From Voacanga thouarsii (lineage: Eukaryota; Streptophyta; Magnoliopsida; Gentianales; Apocynaceae), in assembly GCA_026120185.1 (NCBI GenBank), contig JANUWF010001193.1, positions 2,292,291 through 2,356,290 of the forward strand: 64,000 bases of DNA, written 5' to 3'. This document shows positions 47,151-59,620 of the stretch, piece after piece. Under the pieces are notes generated by a model, which worked only from the letters and a program-made list of their open reading frames with translations, searched no databases and was not told where the DNA came from. Position 1 is the stretch's first letter. Every line of letters begins with the position of its first letter. The position numbers and the translations under genes were made by a program.

Positions 47151-48458
47151 TCAGTACCTCGCGGCGCCCATCCGAATCATAGACCAAGCTTGAACTAGGC
47201 GGGCGGTTCGCATGTGGCATCCCCCATACTTTGGGCTTTTCTATCAAAACCTATAGAAAGACCTTTTAGTATATACAAGCTTCCATATTCCTCAATTTTT
47301 TTTTATGTGGGACTCATGTTTAACATGAATTCCCAAATGGTTAACCACCCAACTTTAACAATATTTAATTATGAATTTCTACTATGAAAATGACTTCTAT
47401 TATAATTAAAATAATCTCTAACATGTTAAAAATAATTTCTATTAATTATTTTAAACTAATTTATCATGAGTTAAAAGTTATTAACTCTTAAAGTTATCAT
47501 TTTCAACCATCAGTACATAGGCACATGTTTATGTTCCATTTTCCTCTGGAAAGGAGTTAACCTGTATTGTAAACACATCTTTCATTGCGCACATTCCCTA
47601 GATTTATTGAATTATTCACTAGTTGTTATAAATCTTCTTTGAAGAATTATGCTTCTTCCAGACGGTAAAGTGGGGTCCTCGAATTGAAAGCCATCCTCCA
47701 CCAACAAACTTTGGGTATTTTAAAATGGACTTTCCAGTCAAAATTTCACGTGCAAAACAAGTTTTGTATATTTAATTCACAGAATGGTGGCATAATTTCT
47801 TCATCATATGTGTTATCTTTTCCTGCTGAAACACAAGAACCTAGGTAGAAATACTTTGGTGAAACAGGATGAATCTACTCTTCCTACTTTTAATGCATGG
47901 TGCAAGTAATCAATTTATCTTTGTAGCAAGCTGTTAAAATGTCTCTGATTTAGATGTTTGAACTTTGTGAATATGATAGTGTGGAGGTGGTTCTACCACC
48001 TTCATTGCTGTGACATTTGGTGGAGTGCAAATTTTGTCGCTAACAACATTCCACAGTGCTTTTCTAGAATTATGGTGAACAAAACATGGAAAAGGAAGGA
48101 TCCATTCGCCCTGTCACAAAGGAGACTAGTTATTTTTGTAATCATGATACAAAAACTGAAGAAGAGAAGTAAAAATTTTGTTATTCACTACAATGACACG
48201 CTCAAACATGAATCATCAATCAATTGCTTACTCAAGTAAGCCATGCGACTCTGAACGGGAGAAATCCACTTTATTGCAGCAAGCTTCAGGGCTAGTCCAA
48301 AACAGGAATGAAAGAACTCACACTTTCTTATTGTACACTGTATATTCATCGACAATCATCCCTTCGTAGGAATACCAGCATGAAGAAAAATGAATTAAGA
48401 ATGAAACTGACTCAATCAATGTATTAGTGTTGGGCATTCAAGCAGGGGCTCATCAAGC
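47151..48458. other. Intergenic / 3' flank of the DUF247 gene
   Basis: No coding family, RNA gene or clear repeat was recognised. The last few hundred bases probably hold the 3' UTR of the DUF247 gene. Confidence 0.4.
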
Positions 48459-50063
48459 TCAAGAATTTGGTCTATAGTAGCCATAAACTGAGTAGAATGT
48501 CTGCGCTAAAGTCAGCAATAACAGGACCACAGCAGCAATGAAGGAGATGATAGCCCACGGGTTGTTGAAATATTTATGCCTTAGACTTGCTCTCCATCCA
48601 TTCCACCTGTGCTCACAATAGTGGTTCACTTGCTCAGATAATGGAGAAAGATAGCTGTCGTTTATGTCGAACACAACTTCCTGACAGAGGCGATTGAAAA
48701 GGTCCGCAACTTCCTCATCACTGCCAAGCCAGTGCTCAATTATCCCATAATAATGGAGATAAGCCACGTCTTCAGGGGAGTTGATCAAGTTATCCATGAA
48801 GATTACATATGATGTAATGTCACTAGTGCAGTCAAGATGGCATTGCTCGAATGCAATAAGATTGAGAAAAAGTGACTTGGTACCATCATGGATGAGGAGC
48901 CGAGGAATCTTTAGGACCCCGTTCTTGAATTTTATGTCCCAGAATCTATCAGTTTTCCTTTTCTTGAAACTAATCCCAGCGTCCCTCAGCTCTGTGACAC
49001 AATGAATTAGTTGCTGCCTACGCTTGTCTGCAACCCGACGGGATTGTGACCACCGTTTGATCCAAAGCCTTGGCGTTGGTTGAGGCCCTGTTCTCAAAAG
49101 ACTCCGCCGGAAAACATCAAGGCAGTGAAATCCTCCTACGTCTGCCAGTGGATCAAACTTGGTGGCTTGCCCCAGGGATGACTCCAATCTGTTCCTATCG
49201 CTTTTCGTCATTGGTTCGTCAGTTGGCGTTAATGGATCGAAGAACCTGACTGCGAGCTGAGCTACGATGCCTGTCTGGTCTGGGCGACCGTCCTGAAGGC
49301 CGTATAACCGATCAAGTACAAACAGAGGAATTTGGTTTTCAAGCATTATCATATCTCGTTGAATAGAATGCATTGAACCACGCATTGCAAATACTGGATC
49401 ACTTCTAGAGTAGCCGAGCTGCTTGAATCCCGCAGCAGCACCTTGAAAGAGCTCAAGAATGAAACAACCATCGAGGACCATCATTTCCACAAACTCATTG
49501 CTACTGAGGCTGAATGGTCCATCGTAACAAGCACGAGCCCTTTCTTCAAGTTCCTTCATGGCATCAAGATACAATTTGATATCTTGATCAGATCGCCGGA
49601 GGATATGGTAAACTGCCCGCCACTTGTGGGTATCCATGTTGCGAAGCCTTTTCTTGTTGTGGTGATAAGGTCCCAAGGAGACAATCTGAGGACTGTAAGC
49701 TTTGTCATCGCCTTCACGCAAGGACTGAGGCAATCTGTATATGCACAGCTTGGCCCAAGAACCAGCGTCATCTTCTTGACACGCGTGCTCAAGTTTTTCT
49801 CTTATGCTGATCACCCAGTCCGATTCTGGTGACTTGGGACCCTCCTCAACTTTGCCAGTTTCATCGTTGACGATGATTTGCAACGAATCAGATGGCTGCT
49901 GCTGTTGTTTTTGCAGCTGATGTTGGAATTCTTCTGACAATTCAATCGATCGGGTGCCATCTGGAGGACTTTGAGCCTTCGGAAGTCCAGCTTCGACTGT
50001 TTCTTTGAGTTTGAGGGTGATTAGGTACCAACTCAAAAGCTCTTTGTTGAAGACGGCAACCAT
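48459..50063 (-). CDS. DUF247 (UPF0481) membrane-anchored protein, single exon, 534 aa
   Basis: A member of the plant DUF247 family, of mostly unknown biochemical role; some grass members are linked to self-incompatibility loci. Family marks in order: WVISIREKLE, then SWAKLCIYRLPQSLR, VSLGPYHH, the MDTHKWRAV block, FVEMMVLDGCFILELF, DMIMLENQIPLFVLDRL, IPRLLIHDGTKSLFLNLIAF, and a C-terminal membrane segment at about 505-527 (AIISFIAAVVLLLLTLAQTF). The topology suggests a cytosolic or extracellular globular domain with one C-terminal anchor. The frame extends upstream to an ATG at 50210, but the Met of MVAVFNKELLSWYLITLKLK matches the family start as I know it. A Gln-rich stretch (QLQKQQQQP) lies near residue 47. 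It appears intact. Confidence 0.93.
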   Translation of the reverse strand: MVAVFNKELLSWYLITLKLKETVEAGLPKAQSPPDGTRSIELSEEFQHQLQKQQQQPSDSLQIIVNDETGKVEEGPKSPESDWVISIREKLEHACQEDDAGSWAKLCIYRLPQSLREGDDKAYSPQIVSLGPYHHNKKRLRNMDTHKWRAVYHILRRSDQDIKLYLDAMKELEERARACYDGPFSLSSNEFVEMMVLDGCFILELFQGAAAGFKQLGYSRSDPVFAMRGSMHSIQRDMIMLENQIPLFVLDRLYGLQDGRPDQTGIVAQLAVRFFDPLTPTDEPMTKSDRNRLESSLGQATKFDPLADVGGFHCLDVFRRSLLRTGPQPTPRLWIKRWSQSRRVADKRRQQLIHCVTELRDAGISFKKRKTDRFWDIKFKNGVLKIPRLLIHDGTKSLFLNLIAFEQCHLDCTSDITSYVIFMDNLINSPEDVAYLHYYGIIEHWLGSDEEVADLFNRLCQEVVFDINDSYLSPLSEQVNHYCEHRWNGWRASLRHKYFNNPWAIISFIAAVVLLLLTLAQTFYSVYGYYRPNS

Positions 50064-51141
50064 TTTTTGGCAAAGGTTTGTTCTTTGTCTGTTCTCTCTT
50101 GGCAGATGACTCTCTTTGTTTGTTTGAGAGGGGAAAAAAACACTTGGATTAAACAGTTGATTATTCCTTGGGGACAAATCCGGGCTATAGAATAATTTCA
50201 CAAGGTGCATATTGTATTAGTCCACGGTAAGATGGTAATAATTATATGATGTTGAAGTCGACCCAATCCACATGGACCTTTTCTTTTCCTTTTTTTTTTT
50301 TAATATATATTTACAGTAGATATCTCTATCATCTCTGCTTTTAGGCATGCTGTTCTAACCACCCCTTCAAGATTGCTTTCTAATCATAGCAACTCTAAAA
50401 AGAATTTACTAGTGAGAAACAATACTCGCATGCTTATTTTTCAGATGTCATTTTCAAACTATAGAAAATGAAGAAAAAGAAGAAATGTAAACTCAGAGAC
50501 ACCATGAGGGAAGGCATCTCTGGAAGGAGGAAACAATTGCCCCACATGAAGCTGTAAGGGCCAAGAAGATGGTCGTGCATGTAGCATGTTTCATCCCTCC
50601 AACTAAATTGTCACGCTGCTATTTCGTGAATCATGTTGAAGCATCTTTACAGCATTGTCTTCGTCCCAGCCACCGAAGTCAGTTCATATAAAATTGGAAG
50701 AACTTGTGCAGATGATTTCAGCCGGGCAAGCTTTCCATACTTTATTTATTTCGAGGTAGAGAAATTGACAGTAGCTCTTTTGTTTAGTTTATATTCAAAT
50801 TCTCTTCCCGTTTGAATCTAATACAAAATTTTTAAACGTGGAGTAATATTTATAGATATAGAAGTAGAGATGAAATCATAATTAATTTAGAGTTTGAGTG
50901 AGTTATATTAAGAGAATAATATTATAATTTTAAAATAATTTTTAGAGGTGAAATATAAAAATTGGAAAGACTTAGCAAATTCAGAGTGCCAGCCCCCCTA
51001 ATCTGTCCCTGCGTAGAAGTAGTAATATTTTGACCTGATTTATCAACAGCTATCCAAACCAATATTGGAAGATCTTTTTCCCTTATCCATACCTGTATTT
51101 GTGGACCTTAGTATAATTGATTTATCTCAAAATGTACATAC
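50064..51141. other. Upstream of DUF247, intergenic
   Basis: Probably contains the DUF247 promoter and leader. No other feature recognised. Confidence 0.4.
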
Positions 51142-51722
51142 TAGGGCGTAAACGAATCGAGTTTTTATCGAATATGTTAGGGTTCGATTCGATAAGGGCT
51201 CGGCTCAAATTTGAATTCAAAATATCGAGTTCGAGCTCGAATATAAACTTTATATTTAGGTTTTTGAACGAGTCGAATTTGAATATTTAAATATTAAACT
51301 CGAAGACTCGCAAAAATGTTCGATTAATTAATTAATTAATATATAATTTATATAATATAATATTATAATATATAATTTATAATATAATAATTATTATATT
51401 AGATTATATTTAAATTATAATATAATATTTAATCTCGAATTTTAATTTAAATTATATATTTAATATAATATTAGATTATAAATTATTTATTTAAATTGAA
51501 ATTCGAGCTTAAACTTGAATTCGAACTTTTGAACTTATTATAATCGAATTTCGAATCGAACTCGAGTTTTAAAGTATTTCATACGAATCGACCTCGAGTC
51601 CAGATTTGACATTCGAATCAAATTCGAGTTCGAATTCGAACCCTATATAAAAATAATAAAGTTTAACTCCATTATCTTAAAATTCAACTTGATTCGATTC
51701 GAATACACTTTTACTCACAACA
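51142..51722. repeat. TCGA-word-rich repeat, possible decayed inverted-repeat element
   Basis: Dense in CGAATTCGAG, TTCGAGCTCGAA and similar self-complementary words around an AT core (51320-51500). The left border AGGGCGTAAACGAATCGAG and the reverse complement of the right border (AAAAGTGTATTCGAATCGAA) are loosely similar, which suggests degraded inverted termini. No coding capacity. Confidence 0.45.
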
Positions 51723-53499
51723 CGCATTTTGTGTCATTGCCTATAGAATGGTTTTTGAAACAATTTAATTTTGATTCGATCTCAATGAGAAAAATAGCCA
51801 AACAAGATTTGATCTCACGATAATCAACGCGAGCTTAATAGGAAGGTTACGAATCACCTCGAACTATGGAATGGTTTTTATTTGCTAGATGTGATGCAAC
51901 TGCATCAAATTGCTCGAGCAAGGAAGGATTTGAGACGTGCCGATCTTGTTTTTGTGTACAGACCACACTCCACATATTGAGTTTTTTTCAATTCTATATA
52001 AGATAATTTAAAAAAAAGAGTAAGGAAGTATTTTTTTATAAATATGTTACTATTTTTTTAGGAGAAGTGGACTAACTCATTAAACCTAGTAAATTAAGAG
52101 ATTTTTAGACCTTAAATTATTTTATACGAGTTTGTAATTTTATCTGTCTAAAAATTATATAATGAAGTGTTTCCCTTCGAGGTAGTGGATATAAGTTATA
52201 TAGTAAAGTATTTTCCTTTAAAGTCGAGAATATAAGTCTAATTGAGAAATCGAATCACGTTAAATTTTTATATTTTATTTTATTTATTTATATGTTTGTG
52301 TATTACTTCTGTGGTCTATCTCAACATTTTCCAAATTATTTATGTAATTGGATTGGATCTCCACCTGGAGAAGTCCAAATGACATTAATTCCATTATTGA
52401 TGTTAAGGCGTTATCACTTATCAGGCCCTTGGCCCTCTAGCGAAGAAAGGGGTATAGAGACTGGAGGGCCCCTTTTCTTGGAAAAAGTAAGCATCTAATC
52501 ATGTCAATTAAATTAATAAAGACAGAACTATATTGAACGAGAAGACTTTTATTATATAATTAAGTGAAGATAATTAACTAAAGATGGGTAAATAGGTTGT
52601 TTATTACTAATTGAATACCTAATTAAGATATATCACATTCCTTTAAAAATAATTAATTTTAACATAACGAATGATGGATGCTTTATCTCATAAAAATGGA
52701 AATATTTTATAGATTTGCTCTATTATTGCTTCCTAAAGGAGTGATCAAAATTAAGCTGCATGGGGACAGGAAGAATGGAAACCAAGGTTGAGAAATGTTT
52801 GGAAAGCTTCACTTCGTTGATAGCAACTTAAAAGGATCTCCTTTTCCTCTCTCTCCCAGCAATTGAGATTTTCAGTTGTAGAGTTTTGTGATCTACAAGT
52901 AGCATTTCATACGATATTACTAAAATTAAAATTTGATTATTTAACATCTAAATTTTGAAAAGTAAATTAATTTTAATTATATCTTTTATTACAATTTACA
53001 CTAAATAAAAAAAAAGAGAAGAAAATTTTCAATTTTAAAAGGATTGAGATGTAAATAAATGTTAAAATATAAACATATCATTTCACTCTCACTTTCTAAT
53101 AGTTACAATAATAAATGTACATAATGGATAAACTAATAAAATGAAAATTTTTTATTTAGTTTCTTTCTACCTCAATAAAAAAATATAATTAAATACAACT
53201 TCATCTCGTAATATAGAAGTAAGCGTGCCACTTTCTCTTCCCCTCTTCCTTTGCAAACCAAGGAGTTTTAAATAATTTAATTCATTGTAAAATTTATAAT
53301 AGAATTTAAATACGTTTTAAATAATTAACTAGCAACAAAAATATGTAATAAATTGTACTAAATTTAAAAAAAAAACTTGGTACTATCAAATATTTAGTTG
53401 AACAAACATTTAATTAATTATTTTAAATATTTAATTAAATTATTAAATTGGTTGATACACAAGTAACCTGACATTTAATAAAAAAAACGCAACTTTGCT
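51723..53499. other. AT-rich intergenic, no feature seen
   Basis: No gene recognised. From about 53270 the sequence resembles 54790 onward, consistent with the tandem duplication noted for the cysteine protease flank. Confidence 0.4.
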
Positions 53500-53725
53500 C
53501 ACAAAATGAAACTGCATTTTCGTTATATCCAATCCCAAGTAGTACATAGTAGCCAACCGACAAAAGTTGGCTTATTTGATCATAGAAGCAAACTGTAAAT
53601 CAAATTCAAATTTATATGCAATAGTGATCTTTAAATATCATTCATATGGCCTTCCTCAATTCCCACATAAAAGGCAAATCACCAAGCTTCAACTCAGGCA
53701 ACTGGGAATGCTTCTTCCGACCACT
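53500..53725 (-). repeat. Duplicated 3' flank of cysteine protease, copy A
   Basis: Nearly the same sequence recurs at 55005-55215, for example AAACTGCATTTT, AGTAGTACATAGTAGCCAA, AAAAGTTGGCTTATTTG and ATGGCCTTCCTCAATTCCCA. This block lies just after the stop codon of the protease relic at 53745, so it represents its 3' UTR. It shows a tandem duplication of about 1.5 kb period. Confidence 0.85.
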
Positions 53726-53744
53726 GCAGAAGTTCCGGGGTGGG

Positions 53745-53990
53745 TTAATAAGCCAGCATTGCAATTCCACAGATTCCAGCATCGGTACCAGCCAAATTAC
53801 GCTCCATCCCAATGTATCCATCCTCTCCCCAGTCTCTACCCCACGAATTTCTTACTATCCAGTAGTCCGTGTCTTTCTCTGTGCCGTAGCCAACAATCAC
53901 CACCCCATTCCATGGTCTAATTCTGTCCCGCATGCAATGGGTAAATATGCCCTTAGAAGATTTGATCGTGGAAGATTAAACGAAAAATAC
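53745..53990 (-). pseudogene. Papain-type cysteine protease, 3'-terminal fragment (copy A)
   Basis: The minus-strand frame reads SSKGIFTHC, then MRDRIRPWN, then [53 protein letters not shown] and stop. The NSWG block with its Asn and the GYG motif are kept. The segment that should hold the catalytic His (CGTELDHG in an alternative frame of the same DNA) is read out of frame, because short insertions on both sides (TGCATGC-like and AATGG) shift and then restore the frame. No catalytic Cys exon or N-terminal part was found next to it. A pseudogene is therefore the likely status. Confidence 0.85.
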
Positions 53991-55004
53991 ACATGAAACC
54001 ATGTTCGTACACAAGAAGAATTTAAAGAAGGGGTTATTCACCGAGGTGTAATGCTGAAAGGCAACTTAAATTTGAATACTTTAGTCTAAATATTTGATTA
54101 TTAAATTCTGAAATTTGAAGTTTACAATCTGAATTTAAAATTTGAAATCTGAATTAATTATAATTTATTTTTATACTATATTTTATTTCAATTTAAATTA
54201 CATATAAAGAAATATTAATAATTAGATGAATATTCAATCCATTCAAATTTAAGTAATTTTCAATTCATTTAAAATTTATAATAGGATTTTAGTACGTCTT
54301 AATTAATTATGTAATATCAAAAAATTATTATCAAATACACTTAATAAAATAAATATTTAATTCATTTAATTTTAAATATTAAATTTAGTTACTAAATAGA
54401 CCCATAACTTACATTTTATACCTTTTCGTCAATTGACTAATATTCAACTTCCAATTCTATTAGGCATGTGATGAACACGTGACAATTTCAAAGATACTTC
54501 AATTATTTCCTACATATTATTAAAATAAGTAATTACTCGAACGTTTTTTTTTTTTTTTTGCCTCTTCTCTCTCCAACATTTTTCTCCAATTCAAGTCGCC
54601 TCTGTAAATCACTGATGGTGGTGCCACACTCTCAATTATCCACCAAGAATATCCATTAATTTTATTCAAATTTCAATCTTACACTATATTTAGTTAGAGT
54701 ATAAAAAAATAAAAAAAACGAAATATTTAAAGTGTCACTTCCCTTCTCCATTATGTGCACAATCCGACTTAGCAAATTAAGTAACTTTAGTTTCATTTAA
54801 AATTAATAATAGAATTTAAATATATTCTTAAAATATTATGTGACTATAAAAATATGTTATCAAATATATTAAACTAAACAAGTAATAATTTGATATCAAA
54901 TATGCTTAATTGAATTTAATAATTTTAATTACTAAATTTAATTATTAAAGAAATACATAAATAACCTAACATTTCCTACTAAAAGAAAAAGGGAAAATCC
55001 CAAC
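53991..55004. other. AT-rich DNA between the two protease copies
   Basis: No protease exon recognised. The part from about 54790 is a diverged duplicate of the sequence before 53500. Confidence 0.4.
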
Positions 55005-55215
55005 TCCGATCACAGAAATACGCGAATGAAACTGCATTTTTATTATATCCAATCAAAAGTAGTACATAGTAGCCAATAAATAAAAGTTGGCTTATTTGGT
55101 CATACAAGGACACTGCAAATCAAACCCAAACTTATGTGATCGTATGGCCTTCCTCAATTCCCAGACAGAAGGCAAATCATCAAGCTTCAACTCAAGCAAC
55201 TGGAAATGCATGTTT
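55005..55215 (-). repeat. Duplicated 3' flank of cysteine protease, copy B
   Basis: Partner of 53500-53725. It ends abruptly at about 55215 where copia gag sequence begins, so the rest of protease copy B upstream of its 3' UTR has been replaced or lost. Confidence 0.85.
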
Positions 55216-58200
55216 CATCAACTGTGATAGTAATAGAATAAGGTAAACGATATTAGGCACTATCACACCAAAAGAAGCCTCAGATATCTTGGAGATGAAA
55301 TTCTCCAAGAAGAATGATTCTTTCTTTCAATATTTGGAGAATCAATTTTTCAATTTGACTCAGGGAAATTTAACGATCAGAGATTACTTTACAAAAGCTA
55401 AATCTTTGAATTGTGAAATTTCTGAGTTAGATCCGGAGGAAAAAATTAGAGAAGCCAAGTTAAGGAGAAGATTATACATGGGTTAAGGCCCGAGTACCAA
55501 GGCTTCAATAACATCAATACAAGGATGGCCAGTACAATCAACTTTAGAAATGTTGGAAAATTTGCTAGCCAATCAAGAATTGTTGGCTAAGCAAATGGGA
55601 AGCATGACAATCAAAAGCGAGGAGGAGGCACTCTACTGTTGACAAGGAAGACAGGGACCGATAAGATAAAATTTCAAGTAACATAAAAATTCAAGTAGGA
55701 GTAAATGGTAGCCTAAGAAGAGTCAACAAGCAGGGGGACTTCGACAAGAACAAGGTAAGCCATTTGAAAGAAAATATTTGCAACAAAATAATAAATGCTA
55801 TAATTGTGGAAAACAAGGGCATTTTGCTAGAAACTGTCAATACAAGAAAGAAGAAGGAAATGCTGCCATTTCCATTAGCAAAAATGATAGCAAAAAAGAA
55901 TGCGATTTTCATGCATCATTTGCAGTTGAAGAAGAAACTAGCATGGCTATGGATGAGCTATCAAGTGATGAAGGGGTAGCAGCCTCTTGCATTACCAAGG
56001 TAGCAGAGACAACTCTTGCCTTGGTAAATAATAACTTTATCGACTATAAAAATGATTGGATCATTGATTCAGACTGCTCCAATCATATGATTGGAGATGA
56101 GAAGAAATTATCAAACTTGATGGAGTGCACGAGTTGGTAATTGCGAACAATGCAAAATTACCAATTACACATATTGGTAAAACAAGGATTGTCCCCCGAC
56201 ATGATCTTAATTAGGTTCAACTGCAAAATGTATATCATGTTCCTGGGATGAAGAAAAATTTATTGTCGATGTCTCAGCTTGACGCCTCAAGAAATTATGT
56301 AGTATTTAGACTAAGTGATGTAAAGGTCTATCGAGATTTGAAGCCTATTGGGCCACCGAACATGGAAGGATGACACTTGGAGTCAGTCTACGTAATGTCA
56401 GCAGAAGCAGCGTATGTGGACAAGACAAGAAAGAACGAGATTGTCAACTTGTGGCATGCTCAATTAGGATATGTGAACTATATAAAGCTTAAGGTGATAA
56501 TGAAAGAGTTGCTACTAAAAGGTCTCCCTCAACTAGAAGTTTGAGATGGTATTGCATGTACTGGGTGTCAAAACAGCAAGGCACATCAACTCCCTTACGA
56601 TGATTCGAAGTTTCAAGCTAAGGTGCTTCTTGAACTAGTTCACTTAGACATATTCGACCTGTCAAGCAAGTGTCAATCAGTGGGCTTCGCTATATGATAA
56701 CATTCATTGACGACTTCTCCAGGTACATCTAGGTTTATTTTATGAAAGAAAAATCTAAAACTTTAAACAAGTTAAAGAATTCAAATAAGAAGCAAAAAAT
56801 GAGATAGGGAGAAAAATATAGTATATACGAATAGATAATGGGGGAGAATATACTTCTCAAGAATTCAATGATTATCTAAAGTAATGCCATATTTGGCAAT
56901 AATTAACATGTCCTAACATACCACAACAAAATGGAGTTGCTGAAAGGAAAAATTGGCATCTAGCAGAAACATGCAGGAGCATGCTTCACTCCAAGAATGT
57001 GCTACCAAAGTTTTGGGCGGAATGTATGAAGACGGCGGTCCACGTAATCAACAGGCTACCACAGGCAAGGCTCAGATTCATCACACCAATCGAAAAGTTT
57101 TGGAAGACTAAACCCATAGTAAGTCACTTTCGAGTATTTGGATGCATTTGCTATGTATTTGTTCCTGATCATCTACGAAGTAAGTTCGATAAGAAGGCCA
57201 TCATATGTATATTCGTGGGATATGATAGTAAAAGAAAAGGATGGAGGTGTTGCGATCCAACAACAGGACGATGCCATGTGTCTTGAAATGTGGCATTTGA
57301 TGAAGCATCCTCATGGTGGTTTTCAGAAACAACTCTCTTACCAAACTTGAAAGAGATCAAAGAAGAATTGGAAGAAAAATTATGAAAAGAGCTAGAACCC
57401 GTGGAGGAATACCCATATAAAGACAAAAGCGTTCCGATAAGTCCTCAACACAAAGGAAGAAGTCCATGGAAAATTGGAGTATACCAAACATCTTAAGAGG
57501 AAGAAAGGACGACCCCATAAGGAAAAAATGAAGAAGAAGAAGAAACACAAGAAGCGACACAACCACTTTAAAGGTCCACATGGGTACATAAACCAAATCC
57601 TAAATATGCTAATGCAGCTTTAGTAGAAGACATCAAAGAATCTAATACATATGAGAAAGCCTCTAAGCAAAAGGAATGGGTTGAAGCCATGAAAGAAGAG
57701 ATTCAAGCTTTGAGACAAAATGAGACATAGGACTTGGTGCCCAAAACAAGAGATATAAAACCCATATAATGTAAATGTGTTTATAAAGTGAAAAGGAGAC
57801 CAGATGCATTTGTGGAAAGATTCAAAGTACGACTAGTCGCTCGAGGGTTCTCTCAATAATATAGACTTGACTACGACGAAACGTTCAACCCAGTTGCAAA
57901 GATTACTACAGTTAAAGTTCTCCTAACACTCGCTGCAAGTAAATCGTGGAAGCTCTGGCAAATGGACATAAAGAATGCATTCCTGTATGGAGAATTGGAT
58001 AGAGATATATACATGGAGCAACCACAGGGACATGTCTGCAAATTGAAGAAGGCTCTTTATAGACTAAAGCAAGCACCACGAGCTTGGTATGGAAAGATAG
58101 GAGAATTCTTGCTACAGAATGGTTACACAGTAACTTTAGCAGACTTAAGTTTATTTGTAAAGGCTCGAGATGGAAGATTAACTATCATCCTAGTATACGT

Positions 58201-59620
58201 GGATGATCTCATCATCACTGGAGATAACGACAGTGAGATTAACCAAACTAAAGCTAATCTCTCTGTACACTTCCAAATGAAGGAGCTTGGTGAATTAAGA
58301 CACTTCTTAGGGCTGGAGGTGGAGAACATCGAAAAAGGATTATTCCTGTGCTAGCACAAGTGTGCAAGGGATTTGCTACAAAGATTTGGCATGTTAGAGT
58401 GCAAGCTTATCTCTACACCACTCGAGGTGAACACAAAACTACGTTCATCTGAAGGGAAAGATTTGAAAAATGTTGCTATATACATGCAACTAGTAGATAG
58501 TCTTATCTACCTTATTTTGACACGACCTAACATAGCATATGTAGTTGGAGTTATTAGTCGTTTCATGCAGCAACCAAAAAAGCCACATTTGGAAGTAGTA
58601 TGATGGATTTTGAGATATATCAAATGTACCATTGATTATGGAATCCATTATAAAAGAGGCGTGGCATGTGAAGTTATAGGTTACTGTGATGCTGATTATG
58701 CTGGAGACTGTAACATAAGACGATCAACTACAAGGTATACTTTCAATCTTGGATCAAGAGTAATTTCTTGGATTAGCAAGAGACAGCCAACAATGTCACT
58801 ATTTAGTACAGAAGCAGAATATAGAGCAGCAGCTTCAGCAGCATAGGAAATTAGCTGGCTCATGCAATTAATGAAGGATCTCCATCAAGAAGTGGATTGT
58901 CCAGTAAAGTTATACTGTGATAATCTTTTAGCTATTCAACTCATTGAAAATCTAGTGTTACATGTGGAAGTACATTATCACTATATTTGAAAAAAGACAC
59001 TTCAATGAGATATTGAGATGCAACACATCAAAACAAAAGATCAAATGGTAGACATACTCACTAAATCACTCAATAGAGTAAAGCTCGAAGAATTTCGAAG
59101 GCAACTCGGTATGCTTTCGCGAGAGGTAATAAAGAAGAGTAGTCATTGAGGGAGAGTATTAAGATATCAATGCCTCCCCTACCAAAAAATTCTACAAGCA
59201 CCTTGAAGTAGCCTACATGAAAATTTTGAAAAGATAACTTGCAGATTTTTTTGACTTGCAAAGAAAATTCTAGAATAGCAAGTTGCATAGCAACTTGTAG
59301 CTTCCAGAATTTGTTAACCGACATTGAATGTCGGTAAATAAGCACTATAAGTAGTGCTGTGTAGAGTGTAGTTGTGAATGGTGTGCTTATGTGAGTTTTT
59401 GAGACAAAGAGTAGTGGAGAGTGCTCAATCAAATTGTGAGTAGTGCCATGAGTGACATGAGAAAATTAAAGGAATTGTGAGTGTGGTGCTTAGTGTAGCG
59501 TGAGTGGTACTTTGTTTTGTGAGTAGTATTTGAAAACAAAGTGTATATATATAAGTACTTGTGAAGAAATTTATATACATAAAAGTTTTATTCTTCTTTC
59601 TTAAAAGTTCTTAATTCTCA
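55216..59620 (+). mobile_element. 5'-truncated Ty1/copia retrotransposon with 3' LTR
   Basis: In order: gag relic (55250-55740, FSKKNDSFFQYLENQFFNLT); CCHC knuckle CYNCGKQGHFARNC (about 55795-55840); a protease relic DWIIDSDCSNHMIGD where the family has an Asp-Ser-Gly-like site; GAG-pre-integrase and integrase (NLWHAQLGY, PQQNGVAERKN); reverse transcriptase ([30 protein letters not shown]) at about 57960-58350; and RNase H ([19 protein letters not shown]). Many in-frame stops are present. A polypurine-like TTGAGGGAGAG precedes the 3' LTR. The 5' LTR, primer site and gag N-terminus are missing. Confidence 0.92.
59157..59620 (+). repeat. 3' LTR of the copia element
   Basis: Begins TATTAAGATATC (probably TG mutated to TA) directly after the purine tract and ends TTAATTCTCA at the edge of the cysteine protease exon. 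About 464 bp. It contains a TATATATATAAGTA promoter-like word near 59542. Because the 5' LTR is gone, the borders rest on the flanking protease sequence and the purine tract. Confidence 0.7.

Noticed and set aside
50064..50210. 49-residue N-terminal extension of the DUF247 protein
   Set aside because: An in-frame ATG exists, but the extension has no family similarity and reads like a leader. MVAVFNKELLSWYL is the conserved start.
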